From SHXR01 sp046160305 (GTDB taxonomy: Bacteria > Pseudomonadota > Gammaproteobacteria > Burkholderiales > SG8-39): DNA of 64,000 nucleotides. The notes under the pieces were generated by a model, which saw only the letters and a list, made by a program, of their open reading frames with translations, made no database searches and was not told the DNA's origin. Below are positions 34,175 to 43,225 of this stretch, piece after piece. Position numbers and translations under genes: made by a program. How positions within the stretch are numbered: position 1 is the stretch's first letter; the number at the start of each line of letters is the position of its first letter. Location: NCBI GenBank assembly GCA_046160305.1, contig JBJXGX010000272.1, positions 47,779 to 111,778 of the forward strand, written 5' to 3'.

Positions 34175-34879
34175 TCAGACGGCCCGGCGAACCATCAATT
34201 CCTTGATCTTGCCGATTGCCTTGGTCGGGTTCAGGCCCTTCGGGCACGCATCGACGCAGTTCATGATGGTGTGGCAGCGAAACAGGCGGTAGGGGTCTTC
34301 GAGGTTGTCGAGCCGCTCGCCCGTCGCCTGATCGCGGCTGTCCGCAATGAAGCGATACGCCTGCAGAAGGCCGGCCGGGCCGACGAACTTGTCGGGGTTC
34401 CACCAGAAGCTCGGGCAACTCGTCGAGCAACTCGCGCACAGGATGCATTCGTACAGACCGTTCAACTCATCGCGTTCTTCGGGCGACTGCAAGCGCTCCT
34501 TTTCGGGCGGCGAGGTGTCATTCAACAGGTAAGGCTTGATCGAGTGGTACTGCTTGAAAAACTGCGTCATATCGACGATGAGATCGCGAATCACCGGCAG
34601 GCCCGGCAGCGGCTTTAACACCACCACGCCCGGAAGCGTGTGCATGTTGGTCACGCAGGCCAAGCCGTTTTTGCCGTTGATGTTCATCGCATCGGACCCG
34701 CAAACGCCTTCCCTGCAGGAGCGGCGAAACGACACCGACGGATCCACCGCTTTCAGCTTCATCAGCGCATCGAGCAGCATGCGCTCCGAGCCGTCGAGCT
34801 CGACCTCGATCCTCTGCATGCGCGGCCTGGCGTCGACGTCGGGGTTATAGCGGTAGATCTGGAATGTTCTCTTGGTCAT
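34175..34879 (-). CDS. sdhB: Succinate dehydrogenase iron-sulfur subunit SdhB
   Basis: 234 residues with the ligands of all three clusters. The [2Fe-2S] site is C-R-E-G-V-C-G-S-D (Cys55, Cys60 and an Asp, as in E. coli) with Cys75. The [4Fe-4S] site is C-I-L-C-A-S-C, and the [3Fe-4S] site lies in C-H-T-I-M-N-C with C-P-K-G-L-N-P. It passes electrons from SdhA to quinone. It follows sdhA after 51 bases; membrane anchors sdhC and sdhD are not in the window. Confidence 0.95.
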   Translation of the reverse strand: MTKRTFQIYRYNPDVDARPRMQRIEVELDGSERMLLDALMKLKAVDPSVSFRRSCREGVCGSDAMNINGKNGLACVTNMHTLPGVVVLKPLPGLPVIRDLIVDMTQFFKQYHSIKPYLLNDTSPPEKERLQSPEERDELNGLYECILCASCSTSCPSFWWNPDKFVGPAGLLQAYRFIADSRDQATGERLDNLEDPYRLFRCHTIMNCVDACPKGLNPTKAIGKIKELMVRRAV

Positions 34880-34930
34880 GGTCGAACTGCTCTTTCAGAA
34901 CGTGCACATCGATCGATCGGGCGGAGTGCC

Positions 34931-36730
34931 TTAGAACGTACGCACTTTGGGAGGAATCGATTCGACGGTCAGCGGCTTCAGGTTCACCGGCTTGTAGCCG
35001 AGCCGGTTGCCCTCGCTGTACCACAGCGTGTGTTTCATCCACGCCTCGTCGTTGCGGCCATTGGGAAACTCCGGCGTATCCCCGTAGTCGTTCACGCTGT
35101 GGGCGCCGCGGCTTTCGCGACGGGCTGCCGCCGACACGATCGTCGCCCTGGCACACTCAATCAGGTTCTCGACCTCCAGTGCTTCGATGCGCGCCGTGTT
35201 GAAGACCCGGCTCTTGTCCCTCAGCTCGATGTTATTCACCCGCTCGGCAATTACGGCGATCCGGGCTACGCCTTCGTCGAGACCGGCTTGGGTGCGGAAC
35301 ACACCGGCATGCTGCTGCATGGTGTTGCGGAGGTCGTTGGCGACGTCCTGCGCGTACTCACCCGATGCACTGTTGTCCAGGCGCGCCAGGCGTGCCAGCG
35401 ACCGGTCGGCTGCGTCCGCAGGCAGCGGCTTGTGGCCGCGCTCCGTCAAACCGGCAGAGACGATTTGGATGCCCGCCGCGCGGCCAAACACCAAGAGGTC
35501 AAGCAGCGAATTGGTGCCCAGTCGGTTGGCACCATGCACGCTGACGCAAGCGCATTCGCCGACGGCGTATAAGCCGTTGACCACCGTATTAGGGTCACCG
35601 GCCATCGGAGCAACCACCTGGCCGTGGAGGTTGGTCGGGATCCCGCCCATCTGATAATGGATCGTCGGCACCACGGGAATCGACTCCTCGGTGATATCGA
35701 CGTTGGCGAAGTTGCGGCCGATCTTGAGGACGCTCGGCAGACGCTTCATGATCGTCTCGCCGCCAAGATGCGTCATGTCGAGATTGATGTAGTCCTGGTT
35801 TGGACCGCAGCCACGTCCCTCCTTGATTTCCTGGTCCATGCAGCGCGAAACGAAGTCGCGCGGCGCCAAGTCTTTTAGTGTTGGCGCGTAACGCTCCATG
35901 AAGCGCTCGCCGCTGCTGTTGCGCAGGATCGCACCTTCGCCCCGGCAACCCTCGGTCAGCAGCACGCCGGCGTTGTGCACGCCGGTCGGGTGGAACTGCC
36001 AGAACTCCATGTCTTCAAGCGGAATGCCTGCGCGCGCCGCCATGCCGAGGCCGTCACCAGTGTTGATATAGGCATTGGTGCTGGCGGCGTAGATGCGGCC
36101 CGCACCTCCCGTGGCGAGCACTGTGATCTTGGCTTCAAGAATGTGCACCGCGCTCGTTTCCATCTCGACCGCGGTGACGCCCACGACATCGCCCTCGGCA
36201 TCGCGGATCAGATCGAGCACCATCCACTCGACGAAAAACGTGGTGCGCGCCTTGACGTTCTGCTGGTATAGCGTGTGGAGCATCGCGTGGCCGGTACGGT
36301 CGGCGGCGGCACAGGCGCGCTGCACCGGCTTCTCGCCGTAGTTGGACGTGTGGCCGCCGAAGGGGCGCTGATAGATCGTGCCGTCGGGATTGCGGTCGAA
36401 CGGCAGGCCCATGTGTTCGAGCTCGTTCACCACCCTGGGCGCTTCGCGGCACATGAATTCGATCGCGTCCTGGTCACCGAGCCAGTCGCTGCCTTTGACG
36501 GTATCGAAGAAGTGGTAGTGCCAGCTGTCTTCACTCATATTACCCAACGAGGCGCCGATGCCGCCCTGTGCGGCCACCGTGTGCGAGCGCGTCGGGAACA
36601 CTTTGGACACCACGGCTACCTTAAGACCCGCCTGCGCCAAGCGCAGCGAAGCCTGCATACCGGCGCCACCGGCGCCAACAATCACGACATCGAACCTTCG
36701 CTTCGACAATGACTTCACCCGAGTGATCAT
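34931..36730 (-). CDS. sdhA: Succinate dehydrogenase flavoprotein subunit SdhA
   Basis: From ATG 36730 the protein is 599 residues. It has the FAD dinucleotide fold (V-V-I-V-G-A-G-G-A-G-M), the flavin-linking His in R-S-H-T-V-A-A-Q-G-G, the active-site region H-P-T-G-V-H, and the capping-domain motif G-A-N-R-L-G-T-N-S-L. It oxidises succinate to fumarate. The usual order is sdhC-sdhD-sdhA-sdhB, but directly upstream here is a FAD-oxidoreductase pseudogene. Either the anchors are encoded elsewhere or this is a second, rearranged copy. Confidence 0.95.
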   Translation of the reverse strand: MITRVKSLSKRRFDVVIVGAGGAGMQASLRLAQAGLKVAVVSKVFPTRSHTVAAQGGIGASLGNMSEDSWHYHFFDTVKGSDWLGDQDAIEFMCREAPRVVNELEHMGLPFDRNPDGTIYQRPFGGHTSNYGEKPVQRACAAADRTGHAMLHTLYQQNVKARTTFFVEWMVLDLIRDAEGDVVGVTAVEMETSAVHILEAKITVLATGGAGRIYAASTNAYINTGDGLGMAARAGIPLEDMEFWQFHPTGVHNAGVLLTEGCRGEGAILRNSSGERFMERYAPTLKDLAPRDFVSRCMDQEIKEGRGCGPNQDYINLDMTHLGGETIMKRLPSVLKIGRNFANVDITEESIPVVPTIHYQMGGIPTNLHGQVVAPMAGDPNTVVNGLYAVGECACVSVHGANRLGTNSLLDLLVFGRAAGIQIVSAGLTERGHKPLPADAADRSLARLARLDNSASGEYAQDVANDLRNTMQQHAGVFRTQAGLDEGVARIAVIAERVNNIELRDKSRVFNTARIEALEVENLIECARATIVSAAARRESRGAHSVNDYGDTPEFPNGRNDEAWMKHTLWYSEGNRLGYKPVNLKPLTVESIPPKVRTF

Positions 36731-36839
36731 CGTTCCCACCGCCTCCGCCATTCGGCGAGTGCTTGTCCGTGCGCAGGTAGCGATGGAAGCACAATCCCGG
36801 ACGCGTCAATGAGCATCGCCAGTTCTAGAAGGTCACGCA

Positions 36840-37694
36840 TCATTCCGATTCGCGACATGCCGCAGCTTCGGCTTGCTGGATGGCCAAAGAGGACCCATTC
36901 CGCGCGACGATTTTCGGCCAAGGCATGACGATGTGCCAACTGGACTGAAGCATGCTGCCGGCAATCGCCCGCGCCAGATCAACGCCGCTGCGTCGGACGA
37001 GCTCACGTCGGCTTGCAACGACACTATCGCCGCGAACGCCGATCCGGCATTCACGGTCCCAGAGGCACAGTGAACCACGGGGAGTCACCGCCGGCGTCGC
37101 TACGACGCCATGGCGCCAGAAGTGCGCTGCCAGAGACGTCGGTGTAATGGAACGGCCCGCATGCTCACTGAAGTTTGCGAGCATAAGGTCGGCAATGGTG
37201 TCCGGATCGTCGTGCGAGTGCTGTGCGGACCAATGCGCATCGGTTTCGACGAACCAACGCTGCACACGCCCGGCATCGCGCCCAGGCTTGCTGTGAACGG
37301 CCGCTATCCGTTCGATGGGGCCCCCGTCAAACTCACGATAGCCGGGCAATCGCCGCGGCGCATCGTCGCCGTCTACATCTTCCCCTGGTGCAATGGGCAC
37401 ATTCCAGGCGTGAACGCTGGCCAGTTGCCCGCCGCGTTGAGGGGCCAAGGCCGTGAGCCGCGTTGCCTCACTGAAGGACTGCGCTCCATCGTCGAACAAG
37501 CCGGCCGAGGTCATGCGCGAACTGCATCACCCTCCGCGAGGATTTGCCGCCTCGAAGACGGTTGGTTCGAAGCCATGAAGGCGTAACTCGCGCGCGCATA
37601 CAAGTCCGCCCATGCCGCATCCAACCACTGCTACGCGCCGCCGATCCAGCGGCTTCACGACACGCCCCCCGTTCAGATCCAAGGATTGCGCCAT
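36840..37694 (-). pseudogene. Renalase-like FAD-dependent oxidoreductase, interrupted by an in-frame TGA
   Basis: From M-A-Q-S-L at 37694 the frame reads R-R-V-A-V-V-G-C-G-M-G-G-L-V-C-A-R-E-L, the FAD-binding motif, then E-A-A-N-P-R-G-G. It meets TGA at 37527-37529, and continues in the same frame with R-M-T-S-A-G-L-F-D-D-G-A-Q-S-F-S. The C-terminus L-C-L-W-D-R-E-C-R-I-G-V-R-G-D at about 37020 fits. About 70 central codons are missing compared with the family, so a deletion accompanies the nonsense mutation. It lies directly upstream of sdhA. Confidence 0.78.
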
Positions 37695-37938
37695 CGCTGC
37701 TCTGGTCCGATCCACTCGCAGAGTATCCGTTTGGATTGACGCAGAAAACCGCCGAAAGCCGCATGTCTTCGCCTTGCGTCCCCGCAGCCATAACCCCTGC
37801 TCGCGCTGCAAATTGCTGAATGCCTCCACGTACAGTTCCATATGTCGAGCTTCGCGGCTTAGTTTCTGCTATCGCGTGCAACGCGACCCTGATGCGCCAG
37901 ACTCGACGGCTTCGACTCCAACAACATCCCTGCGGCGC

Positions 37939-38796
37939 TCAGGGCGCTCGCGTCAATTGAGCAACTGAGTCAGCTCGCGCGCCGATTCTCGGCAGGGGCA
38001 CTCGATCCAGCATCTCCTCCCAGAGCGTGACCCACTGTGTCCACGTGTGACCACCTGGCGCGACGAAGCGCTGTGTTTCCGGCAGCAGGTCGCCCAACGC
38101 GGCATTGATCGGTGCGAAATGGTCCCTCGCACCGAATCCGAGATAAAGCGGCGGACGCGGGGTGGCTGCCTCCCCGTAGCCCTTCAACCACGCGGGTAAC
38201 CCGCGCCCGAAGTCGGGTATTTCGAACGTCTGCGGCGGGGTCCAATAGGCGAGTCCGCCAGCTGACAAAATCTCGGAGGCCACGCCCTCCCGGGCAATGA
38301 GCGGCGCCACGGTGATGAGGCCGTCGACGTCGAGCGGGTTGCGGCTCGCATATAGAAGAGATGCGAATCCGCCCAAAGAGACGCCGGACAACCAGATCGA
38401 TGCATACCCCCGTGCGCGCGCAGGCTCGATTACGTCCGAGCGTAGCCGCTCTTCGAACGAGCGGTCTAGAAAGTAGCCAAAGTGCGCATCGGCAATGACG
38501 ATGTCGGCGGCGATTCCCCGCTCACGAACGGCACGAATGAAGCCATGACGCACCAAATCCCCGGGGACATCCTGGATTCCAGGCATGATCACCAGCAGCG
38601 CTTTCGACCCGCCGGTTGCCGGCGCCGCATCAAACAACGTTTTCATCGGGATCGTGGTGGGGCGCGAAGCGGCGCAACCGACCAGCGTGATCGCAGCGAT
38701 GATCGCCAGAAAGCATCGCAGTGCGTGCCCGGTTGCGTTCGCACCGCATGAGCCACGACATTTGTTCCACGCCATTTCGCTCGCCTTTGCCATCAC
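37939..38796 (-). CDS. Alpha/beta-hydrolase-fold lipoprotein
   Basis: A basic N-terminus and hydrophobic stretch end in L-V-G-C, a lipobox, so the protein is probably lipid-anchored. The hydrolase core has A-L-L-V-I-M-P-G-I-Q-D, the nucleophile elbow G-V-S-L-G-G at about residue 140, and a late A-P-G-G-H-T-W-T-Q-W with the catalytic His. The acid is probably in G-F-G-A-R-D-H-F. It starts 4 bases inside the end of folE2, so the two are cotranslated. The substrate is unknown; a lipid or ester is plausible given the neighbours. Confidence 0.82.
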   Translation of the reverse strand: MMAKASEMAWNKCRGSCGANATGHALRCFLAIIAAITLVGCAASRPTTIPMKTLFDAAPATGGSKALLVIMPGIQDVPGDLVRHGFIRAVRERGIAADIVIADAHFGYFLDRSFEERLRSDVIEPARARGYASIWLSGVSLGGFASLLYASRNPLDVDGLITVAPLIAREGVASEILSAGGLAYWTPPQTFEIPDFGRGLPAWLKGYGEAATPRPPLYLGFGARDHFAPINAALGDLLPETQRFVAPGGHTWTQWVTLWEEMLDRVPLPRIGARADSVAQLTRAP

Positions 38797-39602
38797 GCCG
38801 GGTCGGTCCGCTTGTCCCGCTCAATGCACGCGTACGCCGAGTGGTTGTGAATCGACTCGAAATTCTCGCTCTCGACGCGGTACGCACAGATCCGCGGATC
38901 GCGCTCGAGCGCAATTGCGACGTCGCGTACGAGGTCTTCGACGAACTTCGGGTTGTCGTAGGCGCGCTCAGTGACGTACTTCTCATCGGGACGCTTGAGC
39001 AATCCATAGAGCTCGCACGAAGCTTCGCGCTCGGCAATCTCGATCAGCTCGTCGGGCGACATCGCACCGTCGAGGGATACTGCAATGGTCACGTGCGATC
39101 GCTGATTATGCGCGCCGTACGCCGAGATCTCCTTGGAGCAAGGGCATAGACTCGTGACCGGCACGACGATCTCCAAACCGAACGTGCCTTGGCCACCCAG
39201 GACCTCCGACTTGTAGGTAACGTCGTAGTCCATCAGGCTTTCAACACCCGACACCGGAGCACGCTTCCGGAGAAAGTACGGAACGCGTATCTCGATGTAG
39301 CCGGCGTCGGCCTCTAACCGCGCGAGCATCCGATGCATAAGCACCGCCATGGTATCGACTGCGAGGGGATCCCGCATGGATTCGAGCAACTCGAGGAATC
39401 GCGACATGTGCGTGCCCTTGGAGTGGCCGGGCAGCGCGACGTACATCGCGACTGTAGCGACAGTCGAATGAGTCGTCCCGTCACGACGAGCGACAGCCAA
39501 TGGGTAGCGGATACCTTTGACGCCGACGCGATCGATGGCAATTGCTCGCATGTCGGGCGACGCTTGAACGTCGGGCAAAGGCAAGCGTTCGGGTGCATTC
39601 AT
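38793..39602 (-). CDS. folE2: GTP cyclohydrolase FolE2 (type IB)
   Basis: 269 residues. FolE2 motifs are P-D-V-Q-A-S-P-D near the start, A-L-P-G-H-S-K-G-T-H-M-S-R-F, S-L-C-P-C-S-K-E-I-S with the metal-binding Cys, A-H-N-Q-R-S-H-V, and E-S-I-H-N-H-S-A-Y near the end. It makes dihydroneopterin triphosphate, first step of folate and biopterin synthesis, and works with manganese when zinc is limiting. Close to a photolyase gene it may also feed the methenyltetrahydrofolate antenna. Confidence 0.95.
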   Translation of the reverse strand: MNAPERLPLPDVQASPDMRAIAIDRVGVKGIRYPLAVARRDGTTHSTVATVAMYVALPGHSKGTHMSRFLELLESMRDPLAVDTMAVLMHRMLARLEADAGYIEIRVPYFLRKRAPVSGVESLMDYDVTYKSEVLGGQGTFGLEIVVPVTSLCPCSKEISAYGAHNQRSHVTIAVSLDGAMSPDELIEIAEREASCELYGLLKRPDEKYVTERAYDNPKFVEDLVRDVAIALERDPRICAYRVESENFESIHNHSAYACIERDKRTDPA

Positions 39603-39884
39603 GGTTTAGTTGGTGGGTGTCTTGGGTGGGTGAAGTGGTTGCGGTTAGGTGGATCGTCGGTCAACAGCAGTACGCATCGACTGGCAGACCCAAAGCGCAC
39701 GGGCAAGTTCAATCTCTTTGATGGGCAACTACTCGGTTACACGAGAGTCGATCAAGAAACTCGGTAATGCACCCAAGAGAGGACGCCCGCAACGAATCCG
39801 ATTCGGCACTGACCATCCCCCGACGGGTTCGACCGATTGGCAAGCGGGATGCCCGCAGCACTCGGAAGCCATCGAGCAGCATGA

Positions 39885-40592
39885 CTACATCATTGATCGG
39901 GAACGGGGCCGGTCGCCCTGCTCGAGTCGCCGTGCGATGAAATCGCGTGCCCGGGAGATACGCGTGCGAACCGTACCGATGGGCACCTGCAGCAGCAGAG
40001 CGATCTCCTTGTATTGCTTGCCTTCGACCGCGTACAGATTCAAGGCCCGAGCGAAATCGGGACGAAGGCGCGTCATAGCGTGCTGCACGCTCTCGGAGAT
40101 TTGCTTCACGCGCAACAACCACTCCGGGTCGTTGTGGTCGCTGCCGCTAAGGTCGAGCCATTCCCCGCCCTCTGTCGGTGCAATGTCTTCTTGCAGAACC
40201 ACGACCTTTGATTGGCGGGTCACGAAACTAAGGGCGGTGTTCGTGGCGATGCGGCAGAGCCACGTGTAGAACGCGCTCTCGCCCTTGAAGGAACCGATGC
40301 CACGGTAGGCCTTGATGAATACCTCCTGCTTCACATCCTCCACGTCGCTCATCCGCTTCACGTAGCGAGCCACATGTGAAGCGATGCGACGCTGATACTT
40401 CACAACCAGCGCTTCGAAAGCGTGCGCATCACCTTGCTTGGCAAGACGAACGAGCTCGGAATCGGGGTCAATGCGATGCATCAAGGGTGCAGTTCGGCCA
40501 CCCTGTGATGGTCTAGCGTGCGACTGTGCGAACCCGGCGATGGCTTGTGGTGACATTGGCGCTCGCTCTCGTTCCTTGAGATGAAACTTCAT
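39885..40592 (-). CDS. Second RpoE-type ECF sigma factor, paralogue of the one at 28503
   Basis: The start at 40592 is fixed by an ATGA overlap with the upstream lipoprotein gene. A 37-residue N-terminal extension precedes M-H-R-I-D-P-D. Region 2 (A-F-E-A-L-V-V-K-Y-Q-R-R-I, D-V-E-D-V-K-Q-E-V-F) and region 4 (Y-K-E-I-A-L-L-L, G-T-V-R-T-R-I-S-R-A-R) are complete. The usual D-V-V-Q is D-V-K-Q here. Long identical stretches with the 28503 protein show recent duplication. No anti-sigma gene is adjacent. Its place in the light-response region recalls light-induced LitS-type sigma factors. Confidence 0.9.
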   Translation of the reverse strand: MKFHLKERERAPMSPQAIAGFAQSHARPSQGGRTAPLMHRIDPDSELVRLAKQGDAHAFEALVVKYQRRIASHVARYVKRMSDVEDVKQEVFIKAYRGIGSFKGESAFYTWLCRIATNTALSFVTRQSKVVVLQEDIAPTEGGEWLDLSGSDHNDPEWLLRVKQISESVQHAMTRLRPDFARALNLYAVEGKQYKEIALLLQVPIGTVRTRISRARDFIARRLEQGDRPRSRSMM

Positions 40593-41527
40593 CCCGGATA
40601 TTGGGGGCTTACGCCGGGCACGGGCTTCGCGACACGCCCGAGATCACGCATGGCCTCTTGCCGTGCTCCGCGCAGGGCTGGTAACGGCGCGGCGGACTTG
40701 GCTGCGGCACCAAGGAAGGATGGCCCCGCGATGTCCGCAGAGGAAAATCCTCGGTCGAGGTCGATTCCGGTCACGCTCCAACGATGGACTTCGAGCGGAA
40801 ACGGGCGCTTGAGACGCTCAACGAATTCCGTCGGCCAGTACACGTCGCCAAGTTTGCGATAATCGAGGAGATCGATCTCGGCGATTACGCCTTGCGTTGT
40901 CGGCAGGCCATCGGCAGAGATCCATATGCGCCGCGTCAGCCGATCTTTCTTGCCGATCCAGAGCATGACGCGTTCCTCGGGCGCGTTGCCCAAGCCCGGT
41001 CGAAGGCGCGCAAAGAGTTTGTCGTACTCGATGCCATCGATAACATCGTTGCCGGCGTGCTCGACGATCGCTTCCCGCTCGAGCAAATAGAGCGGGCCAA
41101 ACAGGAACAAGCGATAGCCGTCGGCCACGAGCGCCGCGGCGGCGCGCTTCTCCTCGTCGGGCTCGGGCTGATCGTTGTACCAGACCGAAATGGCGTTCGG
41201 CGCTCGGGCGACCTGCTTCGTTCCGCCCGGACCCCGGTGTGCCTGTCCGATCTGACGGCTCGCGACGATCATGCGCTCCTCCGAGTTTCCGCGGAACTGG
41301 CTATCGACCAGAATCGGCTGCAAGCGCGCCACCATCGAGCGCCACTCGCCGTCATAACTCACGCTGATGTCGGTGATACGCCGGTAGGCCTCCCACCCAT
41401 GTGCGCGTGCGGCGTCTACAAGCAGCGCGCGACCTTCAACCGTCGAACGATCCGTGGCCGGCTGCGGAAAGGATGCGCACCCGCTCAAGAGTGCAAGGGC
41501 CATCATCAAAGCTGTCGTCGTGCGCAA
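40589..41527 (-). CDS. Conserved lipoprotein translationally coupled to the ECF sigma factor
   Basis: The TTG at 41527 follows TGGAG by 7 bases and gives a short signal peptide with lipobox L-L-S-G-C at about residue 17 (alternative starts GTG 41551 or TTG 41548). The mature 295 residues are mostly beta: W-R-S-M-V-A-R-L-Q-P-I-L-V-D, V-A-D-G-Y-R-L-F-L-F-G-P, R-L-T-R-R-I-W-I-S-A, V-Y-W-P-T-E-F-V-E-R. This suggests a lipid-binding barrel, although no named family is recognised. The stop overlaps the sigma start (ATGA). It is divergent from the photolyase gene. Confidence 0.75.
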   Translation of the reverse strand: MRTTTALMMALALLSGCASFPQPATDRSTVEGRALLVDAARAHGWEAYRRITDISVSYDGEWRSMVARLQPILVDSQFRGNSEERMIVASRQIGQAHRGPGGTKQVARAPNAISVWYNDQPEPDEEKRAAAALVADGYRLFLFGPLYLLEREAIVEHAGNDVIDGIEYDKLFARLRPGLGNAPEERVMLWIGKKDRLTRRIWISADGLPTTQGVIAEIDLLDYRKLGDVYWPTEFVERLKRPFPLEVHRWSVTGIDLDRGFSSADIAGPSFLGAAAKSAAPLPALRGARQEAMRDLGRVAKPVPGVSPQYPG

Positions 41528-41693
41528 TTGAAATCTCCATTTCGTCAACACATGAGAAACCGGGTCATGCACCACCGCAAGCCCGCGCGACACTCTCTGG
41601 CGCAGCAAACTCGAACCACAGTGCAGTGCACTGCTTCCATTTCGATTGCCGGGGTACTCTTGCGACCATTGCCAAACCGAAAGACCCGATGTC

Positions 41694-43160
41694 ATGTCGA
41701 ATCGCATCGACACAGCCCTCGTCTGGTTTCGTCGCGACCTCAGGATGAACGACCACGCAGCACTCAGTCTCGCCCTGCGTTCGCACTCGCGTGTGTACTG
41801 CGTCTTTGTGTTCGACACGGATATCCTCGCCGCGCTGCCGACGCGGGCTCATCGTCGAGTGGAATTCATTCACGATTCGCTGCTGGAGCTCGACGCGGCA
41901 TTGCGTTCGCACGGTGGCGGTTTGATCGTCTCTCACGGGCGGGCGCCCGACCAAATTGCGCGGCATGCGGTTGCGCTCGATGCAAGTGTCGTCTACGCCA
42001 ATCGCGACTATGAGCCCGCCGCGATCCAACGCGACGACGATGCACGCTCGCGATTGCAGCAGATCGGGATTGCGTTCCGCTCCACCAAGGACCAGGTGGT
42101 GTTCGAGCGCGACGAGGTCCTCACGCAGGCCGGAAAGCCCTTCTCCGTCTTCACTGCCTACAAGAACGCCTGGCTCGCGAAGCTCCGCTCGCCCGATGTG
42201 GCGCGTCTGCCGGTCATGCGATTTGCCAAACATCTGTGCCCGCCTCCGGCACCGGGACTCCCGACGTTGCGCGAGATCGGGTTCGAATCGGCGGGCATTG
42301 CGACGGTCGGCGTGCGCACGGGCGCCTCGGGTGCGCAGGCGCTGTTCAGGGACTTCAAGCGGCGCATCGACGCCTACCACGAGCGACGCGACTACCCGGC
42401 AGTCAAAGGCCCCTCTTATCTCTCGGTGCATCTGCGCTTCGGGACCATTTCGATCCGCAGCCTCGCTCGCACCGCGCTTGCGCGTCGGACCGACGGTGCG
42501 CGCACATGGCTCACGGAGCTGATCTGGCGCGACTTCTATTTCATGATCCTGGCGCAACATCCTCGTGTCGTCCATAGTGCTTTTCGGCCCGAGTACGACC
42601 GCCTCGTGTGGGAGAACAACGAAACAAATTTCTCAGCCTGGTGCGAAGGCCGCACCGGCTATCCGATCGTCGACGCGGCCATGCGCCAACTCAATCAGAC
42701 CGGCTACATGCACAACCGCCTTCGCATGATCGTCGCCTCGTTTCTGACCAAGGACCTCGGTATCGACTGGCGCTGGGGTGAGCGCTATTTCGCAACCCAG
42801 CTCATCGACCACGATCTGGCGGCAAACAACGGCGGCTGGCAGTGGGCCGCGTCCACCGGCTGCGATGCACAGCCATACTTCCGCATCTTCAATCCCCTGC
42901 CGCAGTCCGAGCGATTCGATCCCGAAGGCAAGTTCATTCGCCGTTACGTACCCGAGCTCGTGCGCGTACCGACGAAGCAGATTCACGCACCCTGGCTGCT
43001 GAGGCCCGTCGATCAGGCGGCTTTCGGCTGTATCGTTGGCCGCGACTATCCGCCTCCCATCGTCGATCACGCCGTCGCGCGCATGCGAACCTTGGAGCGC
43101 TTCGCGTGTGCGAGAAAGTCGCAAGCGCTAGCGCCCGCAGAGGGTTTGAACGAACCATGA
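41694..43160 (+). CDS. phrB: Deoxyribodipyrimidine photolyase (cryptochrome/photolyase family, PhrB type)
   Basis: 488 residues. The antenna-binding alpha/beta domain (A-L-V-W-F-R-R-D-L-R, residues 8-17) is followed by the FAD-binding helical domain: Y-L-S-V-H-L-R-F-G-T-I-S, W-R-D-F-Y, N-F-S-A-W-C-E-G-R-T-G-Y-P-I-V-D-A-A-M, M-H-N-R-L-R-M-I-V-A-S-F-L, N-N-G-G-W-Q-W-A-A-S-T-G. The Trp residues of the electron chain are in place. It repairs cyclobutane pyrimidine dimers with blue light. Folate from FolE2, encoded nearby, could be its antenna. Confidence 0.95.
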   Translation: MSNRIDTALVWFRRDLRMNDHAALSLALRSHSRVYCVFVFDTDILAALPTRAHRRVEFIHDSLLELDAALRSHGGGLIVSHGRAPDQIARHAVALDASVVYANRDYEPAAIQRDDDARSRLQQIGIAFRSTKDQVVFERDEVLTQAGKPFSVFTAYKNAWLAKLRSPDVARLPVMRFAKHLCPPPAPGLPTLREIGFESAGIATVGVRTGASGAQALFRDFKRRIDAYHERRDYPAVKGPSYLSVHLRFGTISIRSLARTALARRTDGARTWLTELIWRDFYFMILAQHPRVVHSAFRPEYDRLVWENNETNFSAWCEGRTGYPIVDAAMRQLNQTGYMHNRLRMIVASFLTKDLGIDWRWGERYFATQLIDHDLAANNGGWQWAASTGCDAQPYFRIFNPLPQSERFDPEGKFIRRYVPELVRVPTKQIHAPWLLRPVDQAAFGCIVGRDYPPPIVDHAVARMRTLERFACARKSQALAPAEGLNEP

Positions 43161-43225
43161 CGGCGGGCGCTGATTTGCCCGCTGTTATCGCAATCCTGTT
43201 ATCGCAATCCAATAGCGATCCCGGA

